Of a stretch of 64,000 nt of DNA, positions 18,744 to 28,713 are shown one piece after another; position 1 is the first letter of the stretch, and each line of letters begins with the position of its first letter. The stretch lies in the NCBI GenBank assembly GCA_028335825.1, contig JAIOKI010000018.1, positions 343,861-407,860 of the forward strand. The letters run 5' to 3'. The position numbers were made by a program, and so were the translations under genes. The notes below the pieces were generated by a model. That model did no database searches and was not told the DNA's origin. It worked only from the letters and a program-made list of their open reading frames with translations. Source of the stretch: Nosema muscidifuracis (lineage: Eukaryota; Microsporidia; Nosematidae).

Positions 18744-20627
18744 TTAATCAATCTGTAATTCTTTATATGTGTATTCATCAATAATATTACCTTCCTTAAG
18801 TGTATTGATCATTCCTGTGTAATTCTTAGGGGATAGAGGTGCATCTATCTTAAACTCATTTAAATTACCTTTTTGTTTACTAATAATTCTAACAAGATCT
18901 TCTTTATTAAGACCTGTCTCATTGAAATATTTCACTAAAAAAGGTACAAGGATCTTAGACTTCTTAAAATTCGTAATACATTCTGAAATGTATACAGTAA
19001 AAAATGGCTCTTTTCCATAGTCATCACATCCCATCTTAAAATTATCAGTAATTTGTATTTCATCTTCTTCTTCTTCTGCATCACCAATATCTTCACAAAT
19101 ATTTCTAACTACTCTAAGAATTTCATTATAGTTATCTTTAATTTCTTCCTTAGCTATCTCAACTGTCTCGATCTTTTTTGGTTCTTCTACTTCTTCTATT
19201 TCCATATTAGCAAATGTATTTCCAGTTAATGCTGGTTTCTTCCAAGTTTTTTTCCTATCTAAGACATCCATAAGATAAAATCTTACTCTTGATACATATT
19301 TATCCTTACATTTAGCAAGATAATTAAGAATAGTATTAGCATAATCAGACATTCCTGAGCTGTATAGTTTCTGCCCTATATTATCAATAAATCTAGCAAG
19401 TACTTCTACTACTTCTTCATTATCAATCTTAAGATAATCATCTAACTTATTTTTGATATGTGTAACACTAATAATATTTAAATTGTACAGATGACTAACA
19501 AAGTCAACTGCACCAAGTGTCTTTTTCTTCTTAGCATATCTCTCTGTTTCTTGTTCCTCAAAGGCATGTTCATAAGCAGATCTGTTTTTAAAAGATTTTA
19601 TATCAAGAACTGTTCCATCAGCCCATCGAATTTCCTCACTAAGAATATCCATAGCTGAAGTAAGGACTGTACCAAAGAAAGCAGTCTGCTTTCGATTGAA
19701 TTTTTCTTCTTCTTTAGATTTAAGTACTTTCTTTAATTCTCCTACAACTATAGCATATTGTAAACAATACTGAGGTTCTTTGACTGCTTTAAAAACAATA
19801 AGATTTCCAATAAACTTAGCTTCCTTAATAGTCTTAAGATCCAACTTCTTAAGATTGTATATGATAGTACGAGAAGTCTCCTTTGTAAGTTTATTAAGCT
19901 CAAAAGTAGCTTTTTCATAGATTGTTTCAACTTTAACCCTAAACTGATCTGCATTAATTGGTACTTTATTACTCTCCTTAGTAAGTAATACAAGAGGGAA
20001 GGGAGTAACTTTATCATAATTTAATATATCAGATACTGAATATTTAATTTGTACTTCTGTAGATACTTTTGGTACAAATACATAAGGTGTACCTTCTTCT
20101 TCTTTACTTTCTGCTTTAACTTCCTCTTTATTTTCTACCTTAGCTTCCTCTTTATTTTCTACTTTAACTTCCTCTTTATTTTCTACTTTAGTATCTTCTT
20201 CTAGATTTATGCTTGAAATATTTTTATACATTCTAAGAAGATCATTCAAAATATTATTCCTCAATGCATTATATTTTGGACAAGTAGAACACATTTGAAT
20301 CTTCATTTTTTGATTATCATTTTTATTTTCTTCAACAGTCTTAGTTTTATTATCTTCATTAACCTTAGTTTTATTTTCTTTAACAACCTTCTTTTCATTT
20401 TCTTCTGAACTATCAGAAACATCACTAAAATCATCAGCAGTTATTGGTGTACCATCAGGTCTACATAAAACAAATTTCTTAGCAGGAGTTTTCTCCTCAA
20501 TAATATTAAGAGGTGGCGCACTTTTAGTCCTTAATTCGAAAGGATCTTCTTTCTTAATAAATGTGAGCAATGGCTTTGTGTACTTGTAAATAACTTTTTT
20601 CTTCATATAAGATTTTTCGTTATTCAT
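18744..20627 (-). CDS. TIF4631: Translation initiation factor eIF4G (MIF4G domain)
   Basis: A 627-residue scaffold protein of the cap-binding complex. The MIF4G domain, which binds eIF4A, spans about 232-466: it opens with FELNKLTKET, contains YAKKKKTLGAVDFVSHLYNL (family: K..LGNI.FIGEL..L), and has the SRVRFYLMDVLDRKKTWKKP block (446-465) that matches eIF4G RVRFMLQDVIDLR. A KYSVSDIL motif (195-202) just before MIF4G is the best candidate for the eIF4E-binding Y-x4-L-Φ site, with I in place of the first L. Residues 147-176 are a tandem acidic/basic repeat of the VENKEEVK unit (8 residues, 24 bp, about four copies). An MA3-like remnant could occupy 495-627. It is far shorter than yeast eIF4G. 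CCC lies about 9 bases before the ATG. Cytoplasmic; essential for translation. Confidence 0.9.
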   Translation of the reverse strand: MNNEKSYMKKKVIYKYTKPLLTFIKKEDPFELRTKSAPPLNIIEEKTPAKKFVLCRPDGTPITADDFSDVSDSSEENEKKVVKENKTKVNEDNKTKTVEENKNDNQKMKIQMCSTCPKYNALRNNILNDLLRMYKNISSINLEEDTKVENKEEVKVENKEEAKVENKEEVKAESKEEEGTPYVFVPKVSTEVQIKYSVSDILNYDKVTPFPLVLLTKESNKVPINADQFRVKVETIYEKATFELNKLTKETSRTIIYNLKKLDLKTIKEAKFIGNLIVFKAVKEPQYCLQYAIVVGELKKVLKSKEEEKFNRKQTAFFGTVLTSAMDILSEEIRWADGTVLDIKSFKNRSAYEHAFEEQETERYAKKKKTLGAVDFVSHLYNLNIISVTHIKNKLDDYLKIDNEEVVEVLARFIDNIGQKLYSSGMSDYANTILNYLAKCKDKYVSRVRFYLMDVLDRKKTWKKPALTGNTFANMEIEEVEEPKKIETVEIAKEEIKDNYNEILRVVRNICEDIGDAEEEEDEIQITDNFKMGCDDYGKEPFFTVYISECITNFKKSKILVPFLVKYFNETGLNKEDLVRIISKQKGNLNEFKIDAPLSPKNYTGMINTLKEGNIIDEYTYKELQID

Positions 20628-20879
20628 AAGATTTATGGGGTATTTTTTTTTTATAAATATTTTTGAAACATTTGTTTATTTGTTTCAGAATAAAACTGCA
20701 TTTATGTACTTATATAATAAAATAGGAAAAAAAGAAAATCATATTTTATTTAAATTAAGAATTTATCTGAAACGTTTCATATCTGATGGATGAGGTAATA
20801 ACGCATGATGCTTTTAAAAATGATAACGAAATTAGATATATTATATTTATTTTGATATTTTAGTCTTTTATTTAATATG

Positions 20880-21150
20880 TAAATATTTTAATTTTTGATT
20901 TAGTAAATATTTTTAATTTGTTACATTATTTAATATGTAAATATTTCTAACCTTTGATATAAGTAAATATTATAACCTTTTATTTAATAAGTAAATATTT
21001 TAATCTTTGATATAAGTAAATATTTCTAATCTTTGATATAAGTAAATATTTCTAATCTTTGATATAAGTAAATATTTCTAATCTTTGATATAAGTAAATA
21101 TTCTAATCTTTAATATGTAAATATTATAACCTTTTATTTTAGTAAATATT
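20880..21150. repeat. Tandem repeat, about 26-bp unit, roughly ten copies
   Basis: Units of TTTGATATAAGTAAATATTT with a CTAATC spacer run through the gap between eIF4G and DPH3, with the clearest copies at 21000-21110. Variants with TTTATTTAATAAG flank it. Confidence 0.85.
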
Positions 21151-21203
21151 TTTAGTCTATTATCTTTAAATTAATTTCATCAATCACCAATAAATGATAT
21201 ATC

Positions 21204-21473
21204 TTAATAATTTTCTAAATCTCTTTCTTCATAAACAACTTTAACTATCAATGAACAACTTGGACATCTTGCTACATCCTCATGATTAATTAAGTCTTCA
21301 AGATATATTTCAAACATGTCTCCACAAGGACATGGATATGTAAATAAAGATTTAGATTTGTCATATATAAAATCTTTAATATCTACTTCATCATAAAAAT
21401 CAATGTCTTCGTTATTCTTAAAGTCTTGTAATTTATCGAAATAATCTTTGTATGATGGAATGAAGGAAGTCAT
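21204..21473 (-). CDS. DPH3: DPH3/KTI11, CSL zinc-finger protein for diphthamide synthesis
   Basis: An 89-residue protein of the usual family size (about 82). The CSL zinc site is complete: C48 and C50 in [12 protein letters not shown]70 and C73 in [11 protein letters not shown], where the Cys-Ser-Leu of the family name is at 73-75. DPH3 is the iron/electron-carrying partner of Dph1-Dph2 in the first step of diphthamide formation on eEF2, and also supports Elongator tRNA wobble modification. Cytosolic. The start is fixed by CCCCAGT before the ATG. The N-terminal 30 residues are longer than usual and polar. Confidence 0.92.
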   Translation of the reverse strand: MTSFIPSYKDYFDKLQDFKNNEDIDFYDEVDIKDFIYDKSKSLFTYPCPCGDMFEIYLEDLINHEDVARCPSCSLIVKVVYEERDLENY

Positions 21474-21486
21474 ACTGGGGTGAAAA

Positions 21487-21627
21487 AGAATAATTTAAAA
21501 ACTGATTTATTCTTAAAAAACTTATAAGTTGATATAAAAGAATAATTTAAAAACTGATTTATTCTTAAAAAACTTATAAGTTGATATAAAAGAATAGTTT
21601 AAAAACTGATTTATTCTTAAAAATAAT
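21487..21627. repeat. Tandem repeat, 2.7 copies of 52 bp upstream of DPH3
   Basis: AGAATAATTTAAAAACTGATTT starts at 21487, 21539 and 21591; the first two copies are almost identical, the third is partial. It begins 13 bp upstream of the DPH3 start, so it may duplicate promoter sequence. Confidence 0.85.
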
Positions 21628-21668
21628 ATAACGAAATATATTGTTATACTTATTTATGCATACTAAAT

Positions 21669-21833
21669 ATGGAAGATTCTGATTCTCCTTACAGTGATCC
21701 AGAAAGAGACATCTCTCATATAAATATACAAACTGATCTACAATTGAACTATCAAGATACATTTGATGAACATAAGAGAAAAAAGAAGGTGATATTCAAA
21801 AATGTAAAGTATAAAAGATCATATTCTTTGTAA
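21669..21833 (+). CDS. Small open frame, 54 aa, uncertain
   Basis: Encodes an acidic N-terminal half (MEDSDSPYSDPERD) and a basic C-terminal half (HKRKKKVIFKNVKYKRSYSL). The composition is polar and gene-like rather than the usual Ile/Asn/Lys noise of AT-rich DNA, and it lies divergently from DPH3. No CCC motif, signal peptide or known domain. It could be a real small nuclear protein, or a fragment of a lost gene. Confidence 0.4.
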   Translation: MEDSDSPYSDPERDISHINIQTDLQLNYQDTFDEHKRKKKVIFKNVKYKRSYSL

Positions 21834-22061
21834 ATTAAAAAAATATAAAAAATTTAGATTTATTATTTTTGTAATATAATTGAAAAAATCTTTAATTTAT
21901 AATTTACATAATTTTGACTATGATCTTCAAGAAAAATTCATATTTATTAGAAATTAATTTATTTGTAAAAAAATAAATTAATTTACATTTAAAGAGTTTT
22001 AATAATTGTATATTTTTTACTAAAAAAATTTATTTAGCACTTGAACCATAAAATTTTTACA

Positions 22062-22159
22062 CTCACCTATAAATATTTTATATTCTTATACTCACCTATA
22101 AATATTTTAAATTTCTTACACTAACCTATAAATATTTTATATTTCTTATACTCACCTAT
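22062..22159. repeat. Tandem repeat, four copies of 29-30 bp
   Basis: CTCACCTATAAATATTTTATAT units start at 22062, 22091, 22121 and 22151, ending about 85 bp before the secreted lectin-fold gene. The 230 bp before it are AT-rich without features. Confidence 0.85.
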
Positions 22160-22243
22160 TAGTTATAAAAATAAAACATTTGATTGTAATTTTGTTTCAT
22201 ATATGACACATTAAAATATATTAATCTACCAAAATTCTTTATA

Positions 22244-22735
22244 ATGCTCATTTACCTCCTATACTTATCATGTGAGAATGTATACAGAATATCTTCATTT
22301 TATGATTCACATACAAAGCTTTTTCAGAATACTGATATGGAGCTAGCTACAGCATTTATACATGCTCATGATGATCCAAGGTTTTACTTCAATATACGTG
22401 AGATTAAACCTACTATAGTTAAAATATTCAGTTTAGAAGGACCAAAGACATTAGAATATGAACAATCGAGTGAAACACTTAAATTTAAAGAAGATTCTGA
22501 AGATAGTGCACAAGAATTTATGATAAAATTCACTCCAGAAGGAGGATTTAAACTTTTTAAAGATGATAATTGTCTTACACTAGTAGGATCTAGTGAGTTA
22601 AGTATGAATTCTTGTTCATCTGAGAAAAAACAAGTATGGATGATAATTAATGCAAACAATAGTGCTATAATAAAACCATTTGGTGATATGACATATACTT
22701 ATGAATATACAGTTATACCTAAAGACCATGATTAA
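22244..22735 (+). CDS. Secreted ricin-B-type (β-trefoil) lectin-like protein
   Basis: A 163-residue protein with a short signal peptide (about 1-14). The body is β-rich. The last third reads GGFKLFKDDNCLTLVGSSELSMNSC as a strand-turn-strand with paired cysteines, followed by QVWMII, the Q-x-W motif typical of ricin-B β-trefoil units. Microsporidia carry families of small secreted ricin-B-lectin-like proteins (RBLL), some linked to host adherence; size and layout fit that family. Only one clear Q-x-W is present, so the sugar site may be reduced. No catalytic domain is attached. It is convergent with the NAP-like gene at 22787. No CCC motif; the ATG follows CTTTATA. Confidence 0.65.
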   Translation: MLIYLLYLSCENVYRISSFYDSHTKLFQNTDMELATAFIHAHDDPRFYFNIREIKPTIVKIFSLEGPKTLEYEQSSETLKFKEDSEDSAQEFMIKFTPEGGFKLFKDDNCLTLVGSSELSMNSCSSEKKQVWMIINANNSAIIKPFGDMTYTYEYTVIPKDHD

Positions 22736-22786
22736 ATATATAAAAATATTGCAATACTTTTTTAATATTTAATTTAAATTTTTAAT

Positions 22787-23332
22787 TTATTCTTCATTTT
22801 GTAATGAGTAATAGAAATAAGCATTAACGTATATTTCATATAGATAATCAAATATTTCATATTCTTCATCTTCAGTATCAAAGAAAGAAAATATCGGACA
22901 TTTATTATTTCCCTTCCAAATCACTTTTGTAGAATCTATTTCTTGATCACTTAAGCACATTTTCTTCTCCAATACAGTGTTTTCTATATACTCGTTAGCA
23001 AATAATTCAATACGAACTTTACAAATATAATTTTCTGCATACTCTATTTTTATAGACTTTATCCATGAAGCATCGTATTGGTTGTTAATATCAGAAGGAA
23101 GCATTTCTAATCCAATATCACAATTTAGAAATGTTTGTTTCCAAAAATCTTCTAGTTTACCGGATTCACGACTTTTTATAAGAAACTCGTCTCGTTTATG
23201 TAATAATGGTTTTATACTGTTATAGTATTCAAGATTTACATCAAACTCTTTTTTGGCGTAGATTTTGGCTTGATTGTCTAGTTCATGTTGAAGTTCTTCA
23301 AGAGTTGATATATCATGTGGATGAATGGACAT
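22787..23332 (-). CDS. NAP/SET-family histone chaperone, Vps75-like
   Basis: A 181-residue protein. An N-terminal dimerisation helix (about 8-60) runs through LEELQHELDNQAKIYAKKEF to KPLLHKRDEFLIKSR. It is followed by the earmuff domain: LEDFWKQTFLNCDIG (family: I.gFW...l.nhp.l), WIKSIKIEY, then CKVRIELFANEYIENTVLEKKM (family: y.I.F.F..N.yF.N..L.K.y). This is the NAP1/SET/Vps75 architecture, and the small size fits SET/Vps75 rather than NAP1. Such proteins bind H3-H4 or H2A-H2B in the nucleus and cytoplasm. The long acidic C-terminal tail is short here (EDEEYEIFDY). CCC before the ATG supports the start. Confidence 0.85.
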   Translation of the reverse strand: MSIHPHDISTLEELQHELDNQAKIYAKKEFDVNLEYYNSIKPLLHKRDEFLIKSRESGKLEDFWKQTFLNCDIGLEMLPSDINNQYDASWIKSIKIEYAENYICKVRIELFANEYIENTVLEKKMCLSDQEIDSTKVIWKGNNKCPIFSFFDTEDEEYEIFDYLYEIYVNAYFYYSLQNEE

Positions 23333-24030
23333 TTAGGGATTAAATATGGAATTTTTATAAAATAGAAATTTATGATTAATAATTCATATGATCAATTTCT
23401 AATAAACTTTGTGTTTACATGTCTAAAAAATTGACAGCCAAATTAAATTTTTTTACATTACTGAAAAATTATTATGCCTTTATTTTAATTTAAACTAAAA
23501 GATAAATATTAAATATTTTTCAGAAACAAGAGTTGGTTTTTGAAGTATAATTTAATATTTAGATTTGCATTTTTATATCTTGTCTCAAATTTTTAAATTA
23601 TTTGATTAAAAATTATATTATCATTTAACTAGATTTATATTTGTTTTGAATAAATATCTTTGATAATTATTCTATAAGTTTTTGATTATAAATTTTATTT
23701 TTATTTAACTAGATTTATATTTGTTTTAAATAAATATCTTTGATAATTATTCTATAAAATTTTTAACTAAATATATGATTTCTAATTATTCTATAAATTT
23801 TGATTATTAATTATATATTTATTTAAATAGATTAAAATTTTTATGTTTGTTTTAAATAAATATATGTCTTTCTATTTTTTCTTACATACAGATTTATACA
23901 TGATATGAATGTTTCGGTTTCATTTTTAAACTTGAGATTTTTTATTTTTAATTGGTCAATTCGAAATTTTGTTTTGTTTCATTTATGCACAAAAATATAA
24001 AAAAAAAATTTCTGCATGACCCTTAAAGAA
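23333..24030. other. AT-rich spacer with a two-copy repeat
   Basis: No gene. From about 23635 to 23765 a block of roughly 71 bp (TTTAACTAGATTTATATTTG then AATAAATATCTTTGATAATT) is present twice, with a third decayed copy to 23870. Confidence 0.6.
24020..24022 (+). promoter_or_regulatory. CCC motif deciding the start of PPR-like paralogue 2
   Basis: ACCCTTAAAGAA lies directly before the ATG at 24031. An earlier in-frame ATG at 24016 overlaps the motif itself, so the second ATG is the more likely start. Confidence 0.6.
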
Positions 24031-25539
24031 ATGTCTGACACAACAGAGTCAATGTCATCTGATGCGGATTCACTTTATTGTCGGATACTGGAGGAAGTTG
24101 CTGTTGGGATTAAGTTGTGCAATGAGTGCACAATGAATCCAGAAATATCTTCTTTAGAAGATTATGTAGTCTGTTATAGCAGACTTCTTCATTGCGTGAC
24201 TTACCACCATAAAACGATAGATTATACACATTTCCATAATCTGTTTATGGCTGAGAAATATCTTCTAAACTATTTTTGTGACCCAGAAGTTTTATCAATT
24301 GATCATACATTTAAAGGGAAATATACCAGATATAGTAAGTTGAGAAATGAAATTGGAATCTGTTCTGAGAAATATTATATGAATGATATTAGTCAATTAA
24401 GTTGTGAGCAGGATATTGAATCTTTGATATTTACAATTTATAAGAAGAATAAGATTCCATATGATAATTATATGGAATATTTATTACTCACTCTTTTTAT
24501 TAGAAAGGAGTATAGTAGATTTTTTAAAATTTATAAGAAAGTTGATCATACTATGTTTACCAATAGATTAGCTATTTTATTGAGTTATCAAGAAGATTGT
24601 GAGTTTGAAGTTGAATATGAGTTCTGTAAGGTTAAGAATGTAATCAACCTTGAAGATCCTAATTTGAAGTATGAAATTTCTGATATTTTACAATTGGTTG
24701 TTTTAGAGAATGAAGATTTTAATACATGGAAAACAGGAATAAATTTTTATTATGACTGGAATGAGAAAGTTCGTCTTTGGATGAAGAACAGATGTGAGAC
24801 ATCATGTTTATTAGATAAATCTATGATAGAAGAATGTATTAAACATAAGAGATTTGACGATGGATGGATTATTTATAAATTAGGAAGTAAAGATATTACT
24901 ACAGAATATCAGAAGATTAGTATTCTTTGTATAGTTGCTTTACATCATACTAATGATAATATCTGGACTGATAGATTAATTGAGATTATGAATTCAGCTA
25001 TTGATAAACATGAAGTTTCTATATGTTGTGAACTTGTTCAAGATATTTTCCAAAGAATAGGAGAGATACCAGAAAAACAAAGGGCTATTATTATAAGAGC
25101 ATTTATTAAGAAGATTAGAGTTATGGAGAATCATGAAGAAATAGTTACATATATTATAAAAGGAATTAATGAATTATGTAAGAAGTGTATTAACACAGAG
25201 ACATGTGATTTATGTGTAGAACATGCTAATCTTATATATAAGGAATGGAAAAAAAATAATACTGGTGGATTTTTCTTTAAGACTCACAGCAAATTTGAAT
25301 CTGAAATCTATGAAAATATGCTTGATATGTGTGATACAGTAGAAGACTGTGATGGATTTAAAAATGTCTGTAAGGATTTATTGAACAATGAAGCCAAGAT
25401 TAACAAAGGAATTTATAAAAAATTGCAAAGTGCTCACAGTAAGACTTGTAGAGATTGTAGACATGGTAAATGTCAAGTTTTACAAGTTAAGGATGAGCAA
25501 CAATTACTTTATCATATTTTTAATGGATTTCATTTATAG
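24031..25539 (+). CDS. PPR-like helical-repeat protein, paralogue 2
   Basis: A 502-residue, mostly helical protein and clear paralogue of 9756-11339 on the same strand. Conserved blocks are CEQDIESL, LLTLFIRKEYSRF, VRLWMKNRCETS, KSMIEECIKHKRFDDGW, and a C-terminal FKNVCKDLLNNEAKINKGIY block that resembles another PPR/TPR helical pair. The end has a Cys/His cluster CRDCRHGKC that parallels CKNCDYKKK in the other copy and might bind zinc. A second Cys cluster, CKKCINTETCDLC (about 394-406), is present only here. No targeting sequence is visible. The role is unknown; RNA binding is a guess from the fold. Using the earlier ATG would add five residues. Confidence 0.7.
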   Translation: MSDTTESMSSDADSLYCRILEEVAVGIKLCNECTMNPEISSLEDYVVCYSRLLHCVTYHHKTIDYTHFHNLFMAEKYLLNYFCDPEVLSIDHTFKGKYTRYSKLRNEIGICSEKYYMNDISQLSCEQDIESLIFTIYKKNKIPYDNYMEYLLLTLFIRKEYSRFFKIYKKVDHTMFTNRLAILLSYQEDCEFEVEYEFCKVKNVINLEDPNLKYEISDILQLVVLENEDFNTWKTGINFYYDWNEKVRLWMKNRCETSCLLDKSMIEECIKHKRFDDGWIIYKLGSKDITTEYQKISILCIVALHHTNDNIWTDRLIEIMNSAIDKHEVSICCELVQDIFQRIGEIPEKQRAIIIRAFIKKIRVMENHEEIVTYIIKGINELCKKCINTETCDLCVEHANLIYKEWKKNNTGGFFFKTHSKFESEIYENMLDMCDTVEDCDGFKNVCKDLLNNEAKINKGIYKKLQSAHSKTCRDCRHGKCQVLQVKDEQQLLYHIFNGFHL

Positions 25540-26464
25540 TTATTAAAATATTGATAATATATTTGAAATATGCCCACTTAATTAATGATATTTTTTCTTA
25601 TAAATGTCATATATTATTTCTTATTTAGAAGAAATCTTTAGAATATTATTTATTTACAAGGTTTGTATTAATATGAACAAGTTTCTTGTTCATTCCTTTT
25701 TTATTTTAGGTTAGTTCATTTCAAAAATTTTATATATATCATAATTTTTTTGATAAAATATTCTCTATTACAAAATATGATATGGATTTATTCTATAATT
25801 ATATATTTCTTATTTTGTATAAAATAACAAATACAACAAATTGAATTTTTAATGAATTAAAAATTCATTATTTTTGTTACTAATTTCATATTGTACAAAT
25901 TAATGAGTTTTTTATTTATTTTATATATACAATTTTTATAAAAAAATTAATATATCACTTTTAATTAGTTATATATAAAAAGTTTGATTTTGTTAATAAT
26001 TTATTAAAATTTACTATAGATTTTAATATTAATTATTAATGAGAGAAGTTTTGAATGTCAAGGTTGATTTTAATATTTCATATATAAGATTTGATAGATG
26101 TATCAAAAAATATTAAAATCTCAAAATAGAAATATTTAATTATTGTCAAAATAGAAGTATTTAATTTTTTAAATGTTTTATTTTATAATAGAAATAATTT
26201 TAATGAGATGAATTACTCTTTATTAAATAACACTAACTTTTATTATTTTAAAATAATTTTAAGGGGGTGATTATTTCAATAATTGGTAAACAATTTAAAT
26301 AATATGTCGTATTTTCATACAACTTTGCTTTATAAATAGTTTCTTAGAAGTATAAGTTTAAAAGGTTAATTTATTATTTTTAACCCTAAAGATTTTCATA
26401 TACAAAACATAAAAATAATTAATAATATTTTATTTAGGTTTAATAATTTTTTTAAATAAAAATG

Positions 26465-26735
26465 AAGTTTATGATCAACTTCATATTTTGTATAAATTTT
26501 TACCTAACTTGAAAATAATTAAATATGATTTTATCAATTTATGATCAACTTCATATTTTGTAATTAAAATGTTTACCTAACTTGAGAATAATTAATACCT
26601 TCATTATTGTAAAATATTTAAATATGATTTTATTAATTTATGATCAACTTCATATTTTGTAATTAAAATGTTTACCTAACTTGAAAATAATTAAATATGG
26701 TTTTATTGTAAAATATTTAAATATGATCTTAGCAA
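26465..26735. repeat. Direct repeats, three copies of a 65-120 bp block
   Basis: The block TATGATCAACTTCATATTTT then TTTACCTAACTTG(A/G)(A/G)AATAA occurs at about 26470, 26540 and 26640, with AAATATGATTTTAT(C/T)AA linkers of varying length. Confidence 0.8.
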
Positions 26736-27529
26736 CGAGTATCAAAGTAGATTAGAATTTTATCTTTATATTAAAAATAATTTGATATTTAATGTTTTTA
26801 TCTATCATAATTGAAAATAAAAAAATTAATAGATTTATAACATTAAATGTAAATTACAAAAAATTATACTAAGAAAAATTTAATATAAATATTGTAAACA
26901 ATTCACTAAAATTTCATATTAAATGAAATACATTTTACCTGAAAATGTTTTCTAACATTTTCTATTACTCCTTGTTTACAGAAAATAACTAGCCAATTGT
27001 TTTTCGATGGCACTAGATACAAATTGTTACAAAATATATTTCAAAATTATTATTGTTTAGTTTCAAAGAAAATTAAAAGTTTTTTTAATTAATTTTATGT
27101 AATCTATCTTAATTAAATGTCAAAATAGTTAATATTAATATATTTCTAAGTAAACAAACAAATTTACTTATTTAATTTTAATAAAAATAGGTAAGAGCAT
27201 TGGAAAATGTTTATCTATTATATTTCATTCAGAGATTTTCACATTGAAGAATATGAAATTATTTTTTTTTCGTTGATAATTGTAATCTTGTATTTAAGAT
27301 TAAAATTTTTATAAACATTTAAATTTATTTAGTTTGTATACAATGAATATTCTGTATTAACTTATTATATGCAAATTTAATCACAAGAAATTTTTATATT
27401 CAATATTTTGTAAAATATAAGCAGAAGGAATTATTTTTATTAAAAAATTTTATTTTCAAATAAATAAAATATTGTTCAGAATGACGCAATAAAACATATT
27501 TATTTAATTTATAAATATTTAGATTGATA

Positions 27530-27900
27530 TAATATTAATATTTAATCTATTTACATAATTATTATGGTTGTTAAAAATATCTGGATTGATATAATATTTT
27601 ATCTTATCTATCTACATAATTAATATGAATATTTTTTATATTTAGATTGCTAACTATTACGCTTATAGTCTTTTAAAAATTATAAAGAATATTATTTATT
27701 TTTAGATTGATATTGTATCAATATTTAATTTATTTACATAATTAATATGAATATTATTTATATTTTAATTGATAACTATTACGCTTATAGTCTTTTAAAA
27801 ATTATAAAGAATATTATTTATATTTAGATTGATATTGTATCAATATTTAATTTATTTACATAATTATTATGGAGGTTAAAAATATTTAGTTGATATAATA
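27530..27900. repeat. Direct repeats, unit about 110 bp
   Basis: Blocks containing AGATTGATAT(A/T)(A/G)TATC, TATTTACATAATTA(A/T)TATG and ATTACGCTTATAGTCTTTTA recur two to four times in the same order. No coding content. Confidence 0.75.
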
Positions 27901-27960
27901 TCAATAATAATTTTTTAATAACAATATTGTTAATATTTAATATGAAATCTATCTAGAAAT

Positions 27961-28039
27961 TTAAAATAATGTTGTTTATATTTACATTGATAGATTAATA
28001 TTTAATCTATTAATAACAATATAAACAACATTATTTTAA
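27961..28039. repeat. Perfect 21-bp inverted repeat enclosing a second palindrome
   Basis: Arms at 27961-27981 (TTAAAATAATGTTGTTTATAT) and 28019-28039 are exact reverse complements. Inside the 37-bp loop, 27990-28010 is itself a palindrome (ATAGATTA, ATATT, TAATCTAT). Together they could extrude a branched cruciform. It may be the trace of a short palindromic element. Confidence 0.8.
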
Positions 28040-28713
28040 TTGATATAATATCAAGATATGATTTATGAACAAAAATTCATTTGTTAATTAGTAAATTTTT
28101 GATAGATAGCTTGTAATTAATATATCGTGAAATCACTGTTAAAGAATAATTGAATTTAAGTTAAAATAGAGAAATTTACAAATTTAAATCTATTCTATTA
28201 TTTTTAATAGATATCAATCATTGAAATTGACTAATAAATTTTTTTATATCTTAGGTAGTTTAGATTAAATATTTAATAATGTTTTTTGCTAATTATATAT
28301 TTTATGACTCATTTTATGCCAATAAAATTTTATTAATATTATTCATTCTGACTCAATTTATAGAATCTTCCAAATTAAAAATATAGAATTTCAAAACACT
28401 GTTTACTATATTTTTTCTTTATAAATAAATTCTAAAAAGATTTAAAACAATTAAAAACATCAAATCCTAGGTTTAGGATCACATCATTTGAAACGACTAA
28501 TGGCTAAACTTAGTAACATTACGTTACGTAAACTCATAACATATAGCCAATTAATAATGTAACACACAATATTAAAATTAATTTAATTGAGAATTGTGTA
28601 TATAATATTGTTCTTTTGAATATCTTATTGATATTTATGAAATATGTTAGAATTAATTATTATGATTAATTAAAAAAAATTGATTTAAATTACCTCTGTT
28701 TTTTTGATCCCGT

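Larger units (their letters stand above)
25540..28713. other. 3.2-kb AT-rich gene desert with several repeats
   Basis: No coding frame or RNA gene seen on either strand. It holds direct repeats at 26465-26735 and 27530-27900 and a nested palindrome at 27961-28039, all listed separately. A slightly less AT-rich stretch at 28470-28520 (CATCAAATCCTAGG to GTTACGTAAAC) has no recognisable content. Confidence 0.55.

Noticed and set aside
22244-22735. A ricin-like toxin gene
   Set aside because: Only a β-trefoil lectin-type domain is suggested; there is no catalytic chain, and small secreted lectin-fold proteins are usual in microsporidia.
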